The notes under the pieces were generated by a model. The model saw only the letters and a program-made list of their open reading frames with translations. It was not told the origin of the DNA and did no database searches. A DNA stretch of 7,999 bases from DATKGW01 sp035510605 (GTDB lineage Bacteria > Patescibacteriota > Saccharimonadia > Saccharimonadales > CAIOMD01). The stretch lies in assembly GCA_035510605.1 (NCBI GenBank), contig DATKGW010000002.1, positions 1 to 7,999 of the forward strand, written 5' to 3'. Made by a program: the position numbers and the translations under genes. This document shows, piece after piece, positions 1 through 6,557 of this stretch; the stretch's first letter is position 1; every line of letters starts with the position of its first letter.

Positions 1-57
1 GAAGGTGGTATTATCTTCAATTATTACTATTTTTTTCTGTGGTGTCGTGTCTTGCAT
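1..57 (-). CDS. Response regulator receiver protein, N-terminal fragment (runs off left edge)
   Basis: Reading leftwards from an ATG at 57-55, 19 uninterrupted codons reach the window edge: MQDTTPQKKIVIIEDNTTF. The stretch KKIVIIEDN is the first beta strand and acidic pair (E14, D15) of a CheY-like receiver domain. It matches, residue for residue in style, the start of the complete response regulator just upstream on the same strand (QKIVIVEDK). The DNA is also clearly similar to plus-strand 625-660, so the two genes look like tandem paralogs. No Shine-Dalgarno is visible before the ATG. Output domain and length are unknown because the rest lies outside the window. Confidence 0.8.
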   Translation of the reverse strand, partial: MQDTTPQKKIVIIEDNTTF

Positions 58-150
58 ATTATAACTTTAGCTCATAGTGTTTCTATTTGCTATAAAGAAG
101 TCATGCTTAAAAGCAAGTGTGGGTAATCAATTTTGGTATTAGCTTCAATA

Positions 151-163
151 AAGGTTCTAGACC
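151..163 (-). promoter_or_regulatory. 13-bp element shared by both response-regulator leaders, copy 1
   Basis: The minus strand reads GGTCTAGAACCTT, identical to 774-762 upstream of the other response regulator. It lies 94 bp before the ATG at 57; the other copy lies 87 bp before its ATG. The core is nearly palindromic (GGT-CTAG-A-ACC), like an operator. In both copies it follows a TATAAT on the same strand, so it would lie in the untranslated leader if those boxes are used. The identity is seen; the role is inferred. Confidence 0.5.
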
Positions 164-200
164 GGGGTGCTTTAGCCAGTGACAAAATTAGCATCGGGCA

Positions 201-206
201 ATTATA
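201..206 (-). promoter_or_regulatory. Candidate -10 box for the left-edge response regulator
   Basis: The minus strand has a perfect TATAAT at 206-201. No convincing -35 box is found at 15-19 bp spacing. Use of this box would give a leader of about 137 nt before the ATG at 57, containing the shared 13-bp element. A second perfect TATAAT stands in the equivalent place before the paralogous gene (799-794), which is the main support. Confidence 0.4.
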
Positions 207-234
207 AATGACAGACTAGTACATAAGCTAAGAT

Positions 235-675
235 CTAGGCTGGCGTTTCAGGATCATGAGTTTCGAGTACAATGTCTTCTTTTTGATCTACTGGTTTTAA
301 AATGCTATCTACAAGTTGGTCAAGCTGGTCGTTGCTCAAGTTTGCTTTTACGGCATAACCTTCAATTCCTTGATCACGCAACCCCTCAGGAGCGTCTTCT
401 TCACTCAAGGCTGAGATAATATAAACTTTAATATTTTTACCCCAATCGCTTGATCGCATAGTCTTAAGGATTTGATCGCCGGCAATTTTAGGAACCATAA
501 GATCCAGCAGAACTAAATCTGGCATCTCTCTTTCTATCATAGCGAGAGCTGCCTCACCATCATAAGCTACTAAACACTTGTATCCGAGTAGTTCCAGCCG
601 GGTTTTGTAAATCTCGGCTAAGTCAGTTTTATCTTCGACTATTACTATTTTTTGTGATAGGCCAAATTGATCCAT
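235..675 (-). CDS. Single-domain CheY-like response regulator
   Basis: This 146-residue protein is a stand-alone receiver domain. Visible features are the acidic pocket E14-D15 (IVIVEDK), the phospho-acceptor Asp58 in LVLLDLMVP, the conserved switch Ser89 (YIISALS) and Lys110 (GYAVKAN). The fold ends near residue 128; the rest is a short acidic tail (about 127-146) with no DNA-binding or enzymatic output domain. In this family phosphoryl transfer from a histidine kinase changes partner binding, as in CheY or Spo0F; the partner here is unknown. The soluble kinase at 4556-5761 is a possible donor, but it is nearly 4 kb away and in another transcription unit. A paralog starts 177 bp downstream on the same strand. 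No Shine-Dalgarno is evident before the ATG; the start is chosen because it gives a normal receiver N-terminus. Stop is TAG. Confidence 0.93.
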   Translation of the reverse strand: MDQFGLSQKIVIVEDKTDLAEIYKTRLELLGYKCLVAYDGEAALAMIEREMPDLVLLDLMVPKIAGDQILKTMRSSDWGKNIKVYIISALSEEDAPEGLRDQGIEGYAVKANLSNDQLDQLVDSILKPVDQKEDIVLETHDPETPA

Positions 676-750
676 AATGTTAATAATTTTAACCTATGAA
701 TACTGGTTTTGTCACCTAGCTATATAAAAAAGAGTCTCATTTATCTCATT

Positions 751-764
751 CTTACTTAAGTAAG
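751..764. repeat. Perfect 14-bp palindrome overlapping the shared element
   Basis: CTTACTTAAGTAAG at 751-764 is its own reverse complement. It overlaps the edge of the 13-bp element at 762-774 and lies about 76-89 bp before the response-regulator ATG at 675. It has no counterpart beside copy 1 of the element. It could be a binding site for a dimeric regulator or a small RNA hairpin in the leader. Confidence 0.5.
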
Positions 765-774
765 GTTCTAGACC
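762..774 (-). promoter_or_regulatory. 13-bp element shared by both response-regulator leaders, copy 2
   Basis: Identical to 151-163; the minus strand reads GGTCTAGAACCTT. It sits 19 bp downstream of a TATAAT, against 37 bp in copy 1. Between the box and the element both copies also share CCCG and GGCT, so the two leaders look homologous with an indel of about 18 bp. In this copy TACTGGT and ACCAGTA (plus 772-778 and 701-707) could pair in RNA. Function is inferred. Confidence 0.5.
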
Positions 775-793
775 AGTACGATCAGCCGGCGGG

Positions 794-823
794 ATTATAA
801 AAATAACATATTACCAAAGTAAA
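794..823 (-). promoter_or_regulatory. Candidate promoter for the response regulator at 675-235
   Basis: The minus strand shows a TTTACT -35-like box (823-818, 4 of 6 matches to TTGACA), an 18-bp spacer and a perfect TATAAT (799-794). Transcription would start near 787 and give a leader of about 112 nt carrying the 13-bp element and the palindrome. Confidence 0.45.
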
Positions 824-872
824 CTCCTTAAGATTACTGTATAAATACTGAAATTTTAGATTAAAATGATTG

Positions 873-878
873 TATAAA
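873..878 (+). promoter_or_regulatory. Possible -10 box for the beta-helix surface protein
   Basis: TATAAA lies 23 bp before the ATG at 902 and would give a leader of about 17 nt. A second copy of TGTATAAA is 33 bp further upstream (838-845). No good -35 accompanies either, and the sequence is AT-rich, so this is weak. Confidence 0.3.
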
Positions 879-901
879 GAAAGCTAACTCGAAAGTAGTC
901 T

Positions 902-2527
902 ATGGCAGGCTTACGGCTTAAAACTAAACATAACGATTCGGCTCGTACAGCTATCATAATAAGCAAAACAGACACCAGCCACTTAAACACCTCACGCCTG
1001 GTGTTAACAGTCTTGGTGCTTATTTTTGCGGCTGTTGGCTCATACCTACTAATATTCAGTCATGCGGCTACCAGTCTTTCGGCCGACTTTAACACTGATG
1101 GCGTAGTCAATGTCACTGATTTATCTATTCTAGCTACCAACTGGGGCAGAACCAGTGCCACCCATGCCCAAGGCGATGCCAACAGTGATGGCACTATTAA
1201 TATCTATGATTTATCTATTCTAGCCAGTCAGTGGGGGCAAGTGGTATCAACGGGCCAACCGCCTAACTCTATTAATATCAAAGATTATGGTGCTACGGGT
1301 GATGGGGTGACCAACGATACGGCCAATTTATTAACCGCCTTTAACGCCGCAGTCGCCCAAAACAAGGTTGCTTACGTGCCGGCAGGGACTTACGCTGGAG
1401 AGTTTAACATCCCCGATAGTTTGACATTGGTAGGTGCCAGCAAGGATACCACATGGCTTAAAGGAAAGCTTACGTTTGGATCTAATGACACTATCAGCGG
1501 GCTCAAAATTGGCGACACTGGCGACTCGGCCGTTCATAACCGCAACGGTGCCAGTTACACGACATTCACAGATTGCCACTTCCGTGGCGGGAGTCCGGGC
1601 GCACCAGACGGTAACTTCAGCACAATTGCCCTTGGCGATGACGGATCCACCAATCACATCACATTCAAAGACTCCGACATTGAACGTAACCTGGGGTTGG
1701 GCGATAACATCGGTATCGTAGAGGATGGATCCACGTCGGGAGGAGCACACGTCGATTCCATTACCTTTGACAACGATCATGTCGGTGTCAGCAACGGTCG
1801 TACTGACATCTCGCGCAACATCGGTGGGCCACGCGGCGGTATCGAAATTTGGACTAATTCCAACAACGGTACAGCTCTTCACGGCTGGAGTAATATCAAT
1901 ATTCTCAACAGTACTTTCGAGGCAACCGATTCATTTTGCATTGACCTGGCCGATATGCCGCTAGCCTCGGGTCAACGGGCCTCAGGGCCAGTACGCGTTG
2001 CTGGCAACACCATCAAGGGTGGTGGTTGGGGTAGCGCACAACCCTACGGCTACACGCTTGCCATCGAGTCACCCAAAGGCGTGATTATAGAAAATAACAC
2101 AATCTACCGTGGTCGTGATTCGACCATGGGAACCGGCGCCAGCAGTGGGCTTCCGAGCGGCTACATTATCCGTAACAACATTATTGACCTGTCTTTTGAC
2201 AACGGAATTACAGTCGATTCGTCACCGTACAGCAAGATGATGGAATTTCAGGGCGACTCCGCCACTTTCTCCGGCAACACCGTCACGACCAACGTCGGTG
2301 GCATCACCTTGCAACTTGATCAGTTTACCAACGGCACTGTAACCGGTAATGGCTTTAATGAGCTACGTTCCAGCAATACGCCGTGGGCCTTGGCTTACGG
2401 ACAGACGAGCAACACTTCAATCACCGGTAACACATTCAGAACGGCTGCTACCACTAACTCTGTGCTCTGGGATGCAGGCGGCAACTCAAACAATACCATT
2501 ACCCCCAATACCTTCCTTCATAATTAA
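902..2527 (+). CDS. Membrane-anchored dockerin-like/right-handed beta-helix surface protein
   Basis: This 541-residue protein has a basic cytoplasmic N-terminus, one membrane segment (about 32-54, ending SHAAT) and no clear signal-peptidase site, so it is probably an N-anchored exported protein. Residues 61-112 hold two dockerin type I-like calcium repeats with DxNxDGxxNxxD loops at D62-D73 and D92-D103, each followed by LSILAxxWG. From about 123 a Pectate_lyase_3-type start (INIKDYGATGDGVTNDT) leads into a long beta-helix (about 123-541) rich in ITGNTF-, IENNTI- and IIRNNII-type coils. Such helices are polysaccharide lyases, hydrolases or adhesins; I cannot assign catalytic residues, so no substrate is claimed. 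The helix part has higher GC (about 52% by hand count on several lines) than the N-terminal part and flanking genes (low to mid 40s), suggesting a chimeric or transferred gene. No Shine-Dalgarno is obvious. The next gene, a membrane glycosyltransferase, is co-oriented. Confidence 0.85.
   Translation: MAGLRLKTKHNDSARTAIIISKTDTSHLNTSRLVLTVLVLIFAAVGSYLLIFSHAATSLSADFNTDGVVNVTDLSILATNWGRTSATHAQGDANSDGTINIYDLSILASQWGQVVSTGQPPNSINIKDYGATGDGVTNDTANLLTAFNAAVAQNKVAYVPAGTYAGEFNIPDSLTLVGASKDTTWLKGKLTFGSNDTISGLKIGDTGDSAVHNRNGASYTTFTDCHFRGGSPGAPDGNFSTIALGDDGSTNHITFKDSDIERNLGLGDNIGIVEDGSTSGGAHVDSITFDNDHVGVSNGRTDISRNIGGPRGGIEIWTNSNNGTALHGWSNINILNSTFEATDSFCIDLADMPLASGQRASGPVRVAGNTIKGGGWGSAQPYGYTLAIESPKGVIIENNTIYRGRDSTMGTGASSGLPSGYIIRNNIIDLSFDNGITVDSSPYSKMMEFQGDSATFSGNTVTTNVGGITLQLDQFTNGTVTGNGFNELRSSNTPWALAYGQTSNTSITGNTFRTAATTNSVLWDAGGNSNNTITPNTFLHN
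1117..1224 (+). repeat. Direct repeat marking the dockerin duplication
   Basis: The 18-bp sequence TGATTTATCTATTCTAGC occurs exactly at 1117-1134 and 1207-1224, 90 bp (30 codons) apart and in frame. It encodes the DLSILA helix of each dockerin repeat. Surrounding bases are also similar (for example AACACTGATGGC against AACAGTGATGGC), so the second repeat probably arose by duplication of a 90-bp unit. Confidence 0.8.
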
Positions 2528-2613
2528 ATCGCGACCTTTAGAAATGCTACATACCAATCTGTTTATTAAGCAATAATAGTTTATCTTGATAATTATCTTC
2601 TCGGGTTTCTATC

Positions 2614-2622
2614 TGATATTAT
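2614..2622 (+). promoter_or_regulatory. Candidate extended -10 promoter for the glycosyltransferase gene
   Basis: TGATATTAT fits the extended -10 form TGnTATAAT with one mismatch. It would start transcription near 2629, about 49 nt before the ATG at 2678. The -35 region is poor, as is usual for extended -10 promoters. The rest of the gap 2528-2677 shows only a 10-bp AT palindrome (2588-2597) and no terminator with a T-run. Confidence 0.35.
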
Positions 2623-2663
2623 TGTATTAAGAGGCCAAACATAAGAGGGAATTTTTTTGCTTC

Positions 2664-2669
2664 AGGTGA
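2664..2669 (+). promoter_or_regulatory. Shine-Dalgarno that decides the glycosyltransferase start
   Basis: AGGTGA stands 8 nt before the ATG at 2678. The later TTG (2764) and ATG (2776) of the main reading frame have no purine-rich site before them. This places translation start at 2678, in the other frame, and supports the frameshift reading. Confidence 0.7.
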
Positions 2670-2677
2670 CTACTCTA

Positions 2678-4416
2678 ATGCTTGCTAAGATAAACAAAAT
2701 CACCACTCTCCAATCATCGCTTATTATCGCGATTACCGGTTTTGCGACGTTTTTTCCGGGTTATTGAACCCCTTCATGAATGATGACAACGGCCAAATTG
2801 TAAATAATACACTGGTTCATTCCATCAGTCATATCCATCTATTTTTTGAAAGTGGTACCTTTTACGGTGGTGTGGGCAACCCGCTGACCGGAATTTATTA
2901 CCGACCGTTAATGACTACGGTGTTTTCATTGTTATATACCGTCTTCGGCCCGCATTCTTTTTACTTCCATTTGCTGCAACTGCTACTGTACATACTAAGC
3001 GCTATCATCCTTTTTTTGTTATTTAAGTACTTCTTCAAGCCGGCCTTGGCTTTATTTTTGTCTTTAGTTTTTTTAGTGCATCCGCTTAACTCCCAAATCG
3101 TCTATGCCATCCCGTCAATGCAGGATGTACTATTCTTTTTCTTTGGTATACTAGCGCTTTATCTGCTGATTCGTTATAGTTCGGTAAAAAGCCTGCTGCT
3201 GGTGGCCTTATGTCTCTTGCTCTGCCTGTTGTCCAAAGAAACAGGCCTTGTTATTATTGCCATGGCTTTAATCTACCTGTTCTGGTTTGATCGGCAACGT
3301 CTGTTAGCGTTCACTGGCATAATGGCTCTGCCGGTTATCTTTTATTTGAACCTAAAACTTAATGCCGTCGGTTTGAATAATAGTACCGGTATCGCCCAGA
3401 TTGACAGTTTGAGCCTGTGGGGCAGACTGCTGACCGTCCCCTCGATAATATTATTTTACATAATCAAGTTCATATTCCCGTACAAGCTGGCCACCGGCTA
3501 CTATTGGACATATCCGACGTTTAGCGTCCGGCACGTCCTGCTACCGCTATTAATTGACTTGGTAGTCCTCGCTTTGTTGGTTGTTGTCGGCGTAGAGTTA
3601 CACAAGAAACACCGCGACGACCAGTTCTGGGTTTTCGTTTTCTTTGGCGTTTGGGCCTTGATAGGTTTAACCATGCACCTGCAAATTATGCCGCTTGATA
3701 TGACGGCTTGCGAAGATTGGTTTTTCTTTACCATGGCTGGTCTTTTGGGAATGGCCGGTGTAGTTATAGAATCATTGTTGCCCCGCCTAAAACCGGTCTG
3801 GTTGCCTGTAGTGATAGGTATTGTGATTATAGCGACACTAGCTGTCCGGTCGGCTATCAGGGGCCATGATTACAGTGATGAATACAAGCTGGCCAAAAAG
3901 GATATTACCGTTTCCAAAGAAAACTATACCGCTTACTACCAAATTTCTTGCGACCTAAGTTTCCAGGGTAAATTCAGCGAAGCCAAAAGCTATGCCCTAA
4001 AGTCGATTAGCCTGTTTCCGACCGCTTATAATTACTATTATCTCGGTTATGCGCTGACTAGTTTGGGTGATTATAACGGCGCTATAGAGGCCTACGAAAA
4101 GGGCGTAAAATATAACATTAGCCTTAATCCGCTGTACGATAACCTGGGCAACCTACTGGTGGTATATGGTGAAAATAAACCGGCCAATAATCAGTTCTTT
4201 TTGGACACTATAAAAAAATTTCCACTTGACTCCACCATATGGACAGATTATGCCGTCTTTCAATCTGAACATAATGACCAAGCCGGCGCTCAAAAAACTA
4301 CAGATGCCGCTTCTCTATATAACCTTATTCCGGCACCAATCCATAAAGCCATCATGGATAACCAGCCACTGACCATCACGATGTCCGGGTTGGGCAAAAG
4401 TATAAAAATCAATTAG
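2678..4416 (+). CDS. TMTC/PMT-like membrane glycosyltransferase with C-terminal TPRs, one-base frameshift near 2764
   Basis: Two frames make up this gene. From the ATG at 2678, 29 codons (MLAKINKITTL...FFPGY) encode a hydrophobic first helix, then hit TGA at 2765-2767. One base back, the frame from TTG 2764 continues LNPFMNDDNGQ for 550 codons to TAG. Inserting one T gives a continuous 579-residue protein. Numbered on that product: the D36-D37 pair after helix 1, typical of GT-C enzymes; YRPL 75-78; HPLNS 135-139; SKETG 186-190; and E346-D347, all resembling conserved spots of TMTC-like O-mannosyltransferase relatives. About ten further membrane helices reach residue 390, followed by about three TPR-like repeats (414-529; ALTSLGDYNGAIEAYEKG is the clearest). 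The family uses polyprenyl-phosphate sugars to glycosylate exported proteins; substrate is unknown. The surface protein upstream is a plausible client by position only. If the base is truly missing, the product lacks helix 1 or is not made. Confidence 0.78.
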
Positions 4417-4436
4417 CCATCGGTTAATCTGTACCC

Positions 4437-4450
4437 AATTATTAATAATT
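4437..4450. repeat. 14-bp AT palindrome after the glycosyltransferase gene
   Basis: AATTATTAATAATT is a perfect palindrome 20 bp after the stop at 4416. It has no GC and no T-run, so it is unlikely to be an intrinsic terminator. The rest of 4417-4540 shows only a short direct repeat (TCAGAT) and nothing I can name. Confidence 0.4.
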
Positions 4451-4540
4451 AGACTGTCAGATATTTCACAGACATCAGATGACAATCTCAACATAATATT
4501 TATGGGATATTGTATTTCGGTTTAGATACCACAGACCCGA

Positions 4541-4546
4541 TATAAT
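4541..4546 (+). promoter_or_regulatory. Perfect -10 box for the histidine kinase, implying a leaderless mRNA
   Basis: TATAAT ends only 9 nt before the ATG at 4556. A start 6-8 nt downstream of the box falls at about 4552-4554, leaving 2-4 nt of leader. No Shine-Dalgarno is present. The -35 region is poor at 16-18 bp spacing. Confidence 0.5.
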
Positions 4547-4555
4547 AAACTCAAG

Positions 4556-5761
4556 ATGACAAACGCCAAACAACCTAAGACTAATAAGCAAAAAATAGGC
4601 CAGCAAGAGACCCGTATTTCGGCCTTAAAAGTGTTATTAAACTACTATCAAGATATCACCGAGACAATTAGGGAACCGTTTATTATTCTTAACAAAGAGC
4701 TGCTTGTTGTTACGGCCAATGATGCCTTTTATAGCAAATTCAAGGTCTTAAAAGAAGATACCGAAAATCAATCAATCTACCGGTTGGGCAATAATCAATG
4801 GGATACGCCAGAGCTCCGAAAATTACTAGAGAACATACTACCCGAGCATCGGGTGCTAAATAATTATGAGGTCAAGAACGATTTCCCCGACATCGGGCCA
4901 AAGGTAATGCTCTTAAATGCCCGGCAGGTTGATTCCAAACAGCTCATTCTGCTTGCCATAACAGATGTTACAAAACAGAGGAAATTTCGAAACGATTCTG
5001 CCAAAATGACGGCCGGTCTAATTAAGCAACACGATAGACTCAAAAAGCTCAGTGATGCCAAAGATGAATTTATTATGGTGGCTTCTCATCAACTGCGTAC
5101 CCCCGCCACAGCAGTGAAACAATATGTCGGCATGCTGCTGGAAGGATACGGCGGTAAAATGTCGAAAACTCAAACCGGTATGCTTAGCACTGCCTATGAG
5201 AGTAACGAGCGGCAGTTGGAAATTATAGAAGACCTCCTAAGAGTCGCTAAAGTTGACGAAGGAAAAGTTTATTTGACAAAGTCATCATATAATGTCGTGC
5301 GTCAAATAGAAGAAGTCATAAAGGATCAGCTTGCTTCATTTGACATTCGCCAGCAGACTATTGTTTTTGACAAACCGGCTGAACCGGTCATCGTCTATAT
5401 TGATAAAAAATTAATGCGCATGGTTTTGGATAATCTATTAGACAATGCTAGTAAATACTCCTACAGGGGTGGCCAAATATTAATTAACCTAAAACAGACC
5501 AATAAATACACTATTATCGCCATTAAGGATAAAGGGGTTGGGATTCTTAAGAAAGATCATAATAAACTATTCCAGAGATTTTCCCGGATTGATAATCCAC
5601 TATCGTTAACGGTAAGCGGTACCGGCCTGGGTTTGTATTGGGTCAAAAAAATATTAGATTTACACGAGGGCAGCATGGAGGTAATTTCAAAATTCAGCCA
5701 AGGCTCAACATTTACCATTAAGTTGCCAATTCTGGATGATAAAAAGTCACTAAAAAAATAG
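4556..5761 (+). CDS. Soluble PAS-domain sensor histidine kinase
   Basis: This 401-residue protein has no membrane segment, so it should sense a cytoplasmic signal or partner. Residues 1-28 are basic and polar. A PAS domain spans about 30-140 (EPFIILNKELLVVTANDAFYSKF, then IYRLGNNQWDTPELRKLLENILP and MLLNARQV); this PAS subtype is familiar from CheR-linked and hybrid sensor proteins. A short linker helix leads to the HisKA domain with phospho-acceptor His178 in SHQLRTP. The HATPase_c domain follows with the N box (N293, N297 in LDNLLDNASKYS), G1 DKGVGI (D325-I330), F box LFQRFSR (338-344) and G2 GTGLGL (355-360). All catalytic boxes are intact. It autophosphorylates His178 and passes phosphate to a receiver domain; none is encoded next to it. 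The two single-domain receivers at the left end are candidates. It converges with the transporter operon, with 15 bp between stop codons and no clear terminator. Confidence 0.94.
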   Translation: MTNAKQPKTNKQKIGQQETRISALKVLLNYYQDITETIREPFIILNKELLVVTANDAFYSKFKVLKEDTENQSIYRLGNNQWDTPELRKLLENILPEHRVLNNYEVKNDFPDIGPKVMLLNARQVDSKQLILLAITDVTKQRKFRNDSAKMTAGLIKQHDRLKKLSDAKDEFIMVASHQLRTPATAVKQYVGMLLEGYGGKMSKTQTGMLSTAYESNERQLEIIEDLLRVAKVDEGKVYLTKSSYNVVRQIEEVIKDQLASFDIRQQTIVFDKPAEPVIVYIDKKLMRMVLDNLLDNASKYSYRGGQILINLKQTNKYTIIAIKDKGVGILKKDHNKLFQRFSRIDNPLSLTVSGTGLGLYWVKKILDLHEGSMEVISKFSQGSTFTIKLPILDDKKSLKK

Positions 5762-5776
5762 GTAGATTTTAATTTA

Positions 5777-6556
5777 TTATTCTGCCTGGCGTTTATATTG
5801 TCTGAGTGACAAGGGGATAAAGACAATCAGGATAGCCAAAGACCATATAAGTATCTTCCAGACTGCGCCAGATTCGTTAATACCCAAGGACAGCTGCCTG
5901 GCGGCGTTTGCCAAAAACGTAATTGGTTGATTACGCACAAAAGCCTGCAACCATGTAGGCATGGTTTGAACAGCCACAAAAGCAGCGCTGGCAAATGTTA
6001 GAGGAAAGATAAACACAAAACTGGCCAGCTGGGCGGTTTCGGAATCTTTTACAGAGATACCGATGTAAGCAAATATCCACGAAAAGGCAAAGCCAAACAG
6101 CGTGGCCAGGGCCACCATGCCAACTGCGCCAAAGAAACCATTATGAAAACGGAAACCAATCATATAACCGACAGCCACCATTATCAAGATAACACTGATA
6201 TTACGGATAGCATCAGACAAGGTTCTGCCGGCTATGACCGCCAAACGGCTCATTGGCAGGGAACGGAACCTATCGACAATGCCTTTGCTCATATCTTCGG
6301 CCAGCCCGATACCGGTCTGTACGCCACCGAACATAACCATCTGAACCAAAATCCCCGGCAATAAGTAATCGATATACTTACCACCGGGTGCGTGGGCCGT
6401 ACTGCCCAGCGCCCCACCAAAGACATAGTTAAACAGCAACAAGAACATTATCGGTTGGACAGACGAGAAAAACATCAGCCGGGGCAGGCGAACGTAGCGT
6501 TTGAGATTGCGTTTGGTAATTATCCAGGTGTCTCGAAGTTCGTGGGCGATACTCAT
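5777..6556 (-). CDS. ABC-2 type (DrrB-like) multidrug transporter permease
   Basis: This 259-residue permease is the membrane half of an ABC exporter with the ATPase upstream. Six membrane segments are visible at about 27-48, 64-85, 116-137, 143-166, 176-199 and 233-252. The cytoplasmic stretch DRFRSLPMSRLAVIAGR (95-111) and NQPITFLANAARQL (209-222) are hallmarks of the DrrB/ABC2_membrane family. The family exports daunorubicin-like drugs, lipids or glycans; the substrate here is unknown. The start is set at 6556 (MSIAHELRDTW) because AAGGAG lies 8 nt before it and it follows the ATPase stop after 1 nt. The longer frame from 6610 would add 18 Lys-rich residues inside the ATPase gene without better signals. 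Stop is TAA. Confidence 0.92.
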   Translation of the reverse strand: MSIAHELRDTWIITKRNLKRYVRLPRLMFFSSVQPIMFLLLFNYVFGGALGSTAHAPGGKYIDYLLPGILVQMVMFGGVQTGIGLAEDMSKGIVDRFRSLPMSRLAVIAGRTLSDAIRNISVILIMVAVGYMIGFRFHNGFFGAVGMVALATLFGFAFSWIFAYIGISVKDSETAQLASFVFIFPLTFASAAFVAVQTMPTWLQAFVRNQPITFLANAARQLSLGINESGAVWKILIWSLAILIVFIPLSLRQYKRQAE

Positions 6557-6557
6557 T

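Noticed and set aside
151..163. tRNA T-arm-like string GGTTCTAGACC
   Set aside because: No five-pair T stem, no anticodon or D arm and no acceptor stem can be formed around either copy.
1331..1882. 183-codon open frame antisense to the beta-helix gene
   Set aside because: It is Cys/Val-rich with no recognisable domain, and lies opposite a well-supported coding region of raised GC; it is a chance frame.
2678..2790. TGA read as a sense codon (Gly, as in SR1/Gracilibacteria) to explain the early stop at 2765
   Set aside because: Reading through stays in the wrong frame and soon reaches TAA. No other gene here contains in-frame TGA, so the standard code fits.
2764..4416. Reading the glycosyltransferase as an intact gene starting at TTG 2764
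   Set aside because: There is no ribosome-binding site, the first membrane helix is missing, and a perfectly fitting N-terminus with its own Shine-Dalgarno lies one frame away.
5740..5790. Bidirectional terminator between the convergent kinase and permease genes
   Set aside because: There are A/T runs but no stable GC-containing stem in the 15-bp gap or its edges.
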